Shown piece after piece: positions 61,422 to 64,000 of a stretch of 64,000 bases of DNA. Below the pieces are notes generated by a model. It had not been told where the DNA came from. It saw only the letters and a list, made by a program, of their open reading frames with translations, and ran no database searches. The stretch's first letter is position 1. Each line of letters starts with the position of its first letter. Both the position numbers and the translations under genes were made by a program. The stretch comes from Methylocystis sp. ATCC 49242 (GTDB lineage Bacteria; Pseudomonadota; Alphaproteobacteria; Rhizobiales; Beijerinckiaceae): contig NZ_KE124774.1 in assembly GCF_000188155.2 (NCBI RefSeq), forward strand, positions 2,610,356 to 2,674,355, given 5' to 3'.

Positions 61422-63780
61422 AGAGCAATCCTTGCAGGTCGTTCACGGCCCGGCGAAGCTCATCGGGGCCGCCGAATAGCTTGATGATTTCGGCAGGCTG
61501 GCCGTGGGTTGAGATGGGCGGAACCTTGAGCACGTCCGGCAGGACAAACTGCGCGTCGCCGTGTTCCGCATATTTTTCCAGAAGCTCGTCGAGCACCTGA
61601 CGCGCCTCGGGGGAGAACTTCTCGAAATAGTCCTTGCGCTCGGCTTTGAGGCGCTGCCCTCGCTCGCGCCGGGTGCGAAGCGGCGCGTTGAAGGCCAGAT
61701 GGCAAAGCAGGTCGAAGGGGTCGGCATCGGTCTGACCCGTCTGTTCGGCCAGCACGTCAAAGTCGATGCCGCGCTCGGCCAGCGCGGCGATAATCTCGCT
61801 GCGCTGGCCTGCGTCCGCCCATCGTTTGCGAAGCTCGGCGGAGGTCGGCGCAAGCGAGCGAACGCTTTCGGCGGCATAGTCGGTGTATTTGACGACGCGA
61901 AGCTGCTTGCCGTTCGGATCTAGCTCGTGGACCAGATGGGCCACGACTTCGACCTGCCCCCCGTCGAAATAGAATTTGCGCGGCTCGCCGGTCGGCGGTT
62001 CGATCACGCCGGGCTCGCCTTCCTCCGGCGCGGCAGGCTCCGGTTCCTGCCCTTCGGGGACCGTTTCCGTCGTCGCGGTGGTTTCCCCGGCGTCGTTCAC
62101 TTCTTCTTCCGTGATCCGGGCCGGATCGCCGTCGAAGTCCGGGTCGGCGAACATGCGGGTCGCCGACCCGGTGTAGTCGAGGATGTTGAACCACAGCTTG
62201 CCGTAATCATCGCGCAGGCGCGTCCCGCGCCCGATGATCTGCTTGAACTCGCTCATGGACCCGACGACGCGCGCCAGAACGACATTCTTGCAGGTCGGCG
62301 CATCGACGCCGGTCGTCAGAAGCTGCGACGACGTGAGGATGACCGGCGTTTTGGTTTCGAGGTCCTGGAACTTGGACAGGTGGCCGCGCCCGATTGCGCC
62401 CTCGTCGGCGGTGACGCGAGCCACATAGTCGGGATACTGCGCCACAAGGTCGGCATTGAGGTTGACCAGGGCCTGCCGCATTTCCGAGGCGTGTTCCTGA
62501 TCGACGCAGAACACGATGGTCTTGGCGAAGCGGTCAGTCTTTTTGAGGAAGCTGGTCAGGTGGCGGGCGATGGCCTCCGTCCGGGCGCGCAAGGCGATGG
62601 TCCGCTCGAAGTCCTTGGTCTGGTATTCGTCATCGGGGATCGCGCGGCCGAAGCGGTCAACCTCGTCCTTGCTCGGACGCCAGCCCGCCGCGTCCCATTG
62701 GGTGACGACGCGATGCACGCGATAGGGCGCGAGAAAGCCGTCGTCGATGCCCTGGCGCAGGCTGTATTCGTAGATCGGATTGCCGAAATAGAGGTAGGTG
62801 TCGCGGTTGTCCTCGCGCAGCGGCGTGGCCGTCATGCCAAGCTGGTAGGCGGGCTTGAAATGCTCAAGGATGACGCGCCATGAACTGTCGTCCCGCGCGC
62901 TTCCCCGGTGACATTCATCGACGATGATGAGGTCGAAGAAGTCCGGCGGATAGTCCCGGAAAAGCCCCGCGCGGCGCTCGTCCTCGGCAAGCGCCTGATA
63001 GATGGCGAAATATATTTCCCGGCTTTTGACAATCTCACCTGATTCGATCTTGTGGCGCGCGTCCCCGAAGGGGGTGAAGGTCTTGTCCTTCGGGTCGTCA
63101 ATGAGGATGTTGCGATCCGCGAGGAACAGGATGCGCGGCTTGCGATGCTCTCCGGTTCTGTTCCAGCGGCTCGACCAGAGCTTCCAACAAATCTGGAAGG
63201 CTACGATGGTCTTGCCCGTTCCCGTCGCCATGGTGAGAAGCAGGCGCTTCTTTCCGGCGAGGATGGATTCGACCGTCCGGTTGATGGCGATCTGCTGGTA
63301 GTATCGGGGAGGTTTGCCGCCGACGATATTGTAGGGAGCGATCAGGTGTTCCACGCGCTCGGGCGTGTCGATTCCGCTGCCTGCTTGATAGCGCCGCCAA
63401 AGCTCATCGGGTGCAGGGAAGTCGGCAACGCGCGTTTCCGTCCCCTTGAAGTAGTCGATCTCAATGATCTCGGCGCCGTTGGTGGCGTAGGCGTATTTGA
63501 TGTCGAGGATTTCCGCATAGTTGCGAGCCTGCTGCACGGCATCTGTCGCGGATTTGTAGCTGGCCTTGGCCTCGACCACGGCAAGCGGAAAATCCCGCGT
63601 GTAACGCAGCAGATAGTCCACCCGCTTGGGCGGCTTGCGGACAAACCCCTTGCCCACGGGAATGACGCGGCCGTCCGTGATGGTGCGCTGTTCGGCGATG
63701 GAATGGGGGTCGTTATCCCAACCGGCGGATTGCAGCTTGGGCACGACAAATTTCCGGCATGTGTCGGCCTCGTTCGTCAT
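61408..63780 (-). CDS. hsdR: Type I restriction endonuclease subunit HsdR
   Basis: 790 residues. The nuclease domain at the N-terminus has RVDYLLRY (D55) and VVEAKAS (E70, K72), a PD-(D/E)XK site. The translocase has Walker A TMATGTGKTIVAFQI (183-196), the DECHRGS box at about 270, and the helicase C domain with TSSQLLTTGVDAP and GRGTRLRDDYGK. An acidic linker (about 585-615) leads to the type I R C-terminal domain that docks on the methylase. It cuts unmodified DNA after translocation. Second gene of the operon. Confidence 0.92.
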   Translation of the reverse strand: MTNEADTCRKFVVPKLQSAGWDNDPHSIAEQRTITDGRVIPVGKGFVRKPPKRVDYLLRYTRDFPLAVVEAKASYKSATDAVQQARNYAEILDIKYAYATNGAEIIEIDYFKGTETRVADFPAPDELWRRYQAGSGIDTPERVEHLIAPYNIVGGKPPRYYQQIAINRTVESILAGKKRLLLTMATGTGKTIVAFQICWKLWSSRWNRTGEHRKPRILFLADRNILIDDPKDKTFTPFGDARHKIESGEIVKSREIYFAIYQALAEDERRAGLFRDYPPDFFDLIIVDECHRGSARDDSSWRVILEHFKPAYQLGMTATPLREDNRDTYLYFGNPIYEYSLRQGIDDGFLAPYRVHRVVTQWDAAGWRPSKDEVDRFGRAIPDDEYQTKDFERTIALRARTEAIARHLTSFLKKTDRFAKTIVFCVDQEHASEMRQALVNLNADLVAQYPDYVARVTADEGAIGRGHLSKFQDLETKTPVILTSSQLLTTGVDAPTCKNVVLARVVGSMSEFKQIIGRGTRLRDDYGKLWFNILDYTGSATRMFADPDFDGDPARITEEEVNDAGETTATTETVPEGQEPEPAAPEEGEPGVIEPPTGEPRKFYFDGGQVEVVAHLVHELDPNGKQLRVVKYTDYAAESVRSLAPTSAELRKRWADAGQRSEIIAALAERGIDFDVLAEQTGQTDADPFDLLCHLAFNAPLRTRRERGQRLKAERKDYFEKFSPEARQVLDELLEKYAEHGDAQFVLPDVLKVPPISTHGQPAEIIKLFGGPDELRRAVNDLQGLLYGTN

Positions 63781-63974
63781 GCTCCCCCGCTACCCCCCTG
63801 TTGCTCTTCTACCTTGCGCTTTATCCAGTTTGCGATTTCCTGCCGCTGGAACCGCCATGAGCCGCCGACTTTGAAGCCAGGAATCTTGCCTGCCGAGGCG
63901 AGCTTGTAGGCGGTCTTCTCATTGATCTTGAGAAGTTCCGCCACCTCTCGGATCGTCAGGATTTCGTCGGTCAT
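63777..63974 (-). CDS. Helix-turn-helix protein leading the restriction operon
   Basis: 65 residues with an excisionase/MerR-type winged helix: EILTIREVAELLKINEKTAYKLASAGKIPGFKVGGSWRFQRQEIANWIKRK. Small HTH genes of this kind often precede type I restriction operons and probably control them, for instance delaying hsdR after entry into a new host. Overlaps hsdR by 4 bp. I used the ATG at 63974; the frame extends to 63992. The last 26 bp of the window hold nothing further. Confidence 0.8.
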   Translation of the reverse strand: MTDEILTIREVAELLKINEKTAYKLASAGKIPGFKVGGSWRFQRQEIANWIKRKVEEQQGGSGGA

Positions 63975-64000
63975 GCGCCCGCCGTGACTCATGGCGGGAA

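Overview
The window looks like the chromosome of a GC-rich alphaproteobacterium, probably of the order Hyphomicrobiales. The reasons are the base composition, an alphaproteobacterial-style type II-C Cas9, two tRNA-Ser genes, and a trb/traG/rlxS conjugation gene set like that of rhizobial integrative and conjugative elements (ICEs). Nothing visible fixes the genus.

Positions 1-6850 are a complete type II-C CRISPR-Cas locus: an array of at least 33 identical 36-nt repeats, then cas2, cas1 and cas9 on the minus strand, and a tracrRNA with its own promoter reading away from cas9. The anti-repeat shows that crRNAs are read on the plus strand, convergent with the cas operon. Positions 6.9-9.2 kb hold a resolvase and a decayed IS66 element. 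Positions 9.5-16 kb are a less GC-rich block of cell-surface glycan genes (a methyltransferase fusion, a GSCFA-TPR protein and a WsaF-like glycosyltransferase) with an IS481 remnant. Positions 16-18 kb are a dump of IS630 and IS5 pieces plus a truncated tRNA-Lys.

An ICE appears to start at the 3' end of tRNA-Ser(CGA) at 18.7 kb. Its large serine recombinase reads antisense through the tRNA and is the last gene of a four-gene overlapping operon that includes a TumE/TumA-like pair. The trb type IV secretion operon (23.2-32.6 kb), a yjhX-yjhQ toxin-antitoxin pair, traG, a LysR regulator, the relaxase, and the transglycosylase/DUF736/traF/DUF2840 group follow. Next come repA with a candidate iteron origin inside its 3' end, an rdfS-like excisionase, a QseM-like DUF2285 protein, a yjhP-like methyltransferase, and an FseA-like activator split by an apparent +1 frameshift site. 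A 67-bp element lies at the same distance upstream of both the recombinase operon and the rdfS-repA operon, and a 26-bp element lies upstream of both trbB and traG. Both suggest coordinated control of excision and transfer.

From 47 to 53.5 kb the ICE is duplicated and scrambled. There are two copies of a DUF6499-IS5-ardA module and pieces of IS21, IS110 and IS3; three IS5 copies are present in all. The right end (53.8-64 kb) is a defence cargo. It has a short Argonaute with a DREN-APAZ effector (SPARDA type) on the plus strand. Facing it is a minus-strand operon of an HTH gene, hsdR, an hsdM-S fusion and a zinc-hook RloC/PrrC-like ATPase that may be an anticodon nuclease. The right end of the ICE is not seen.
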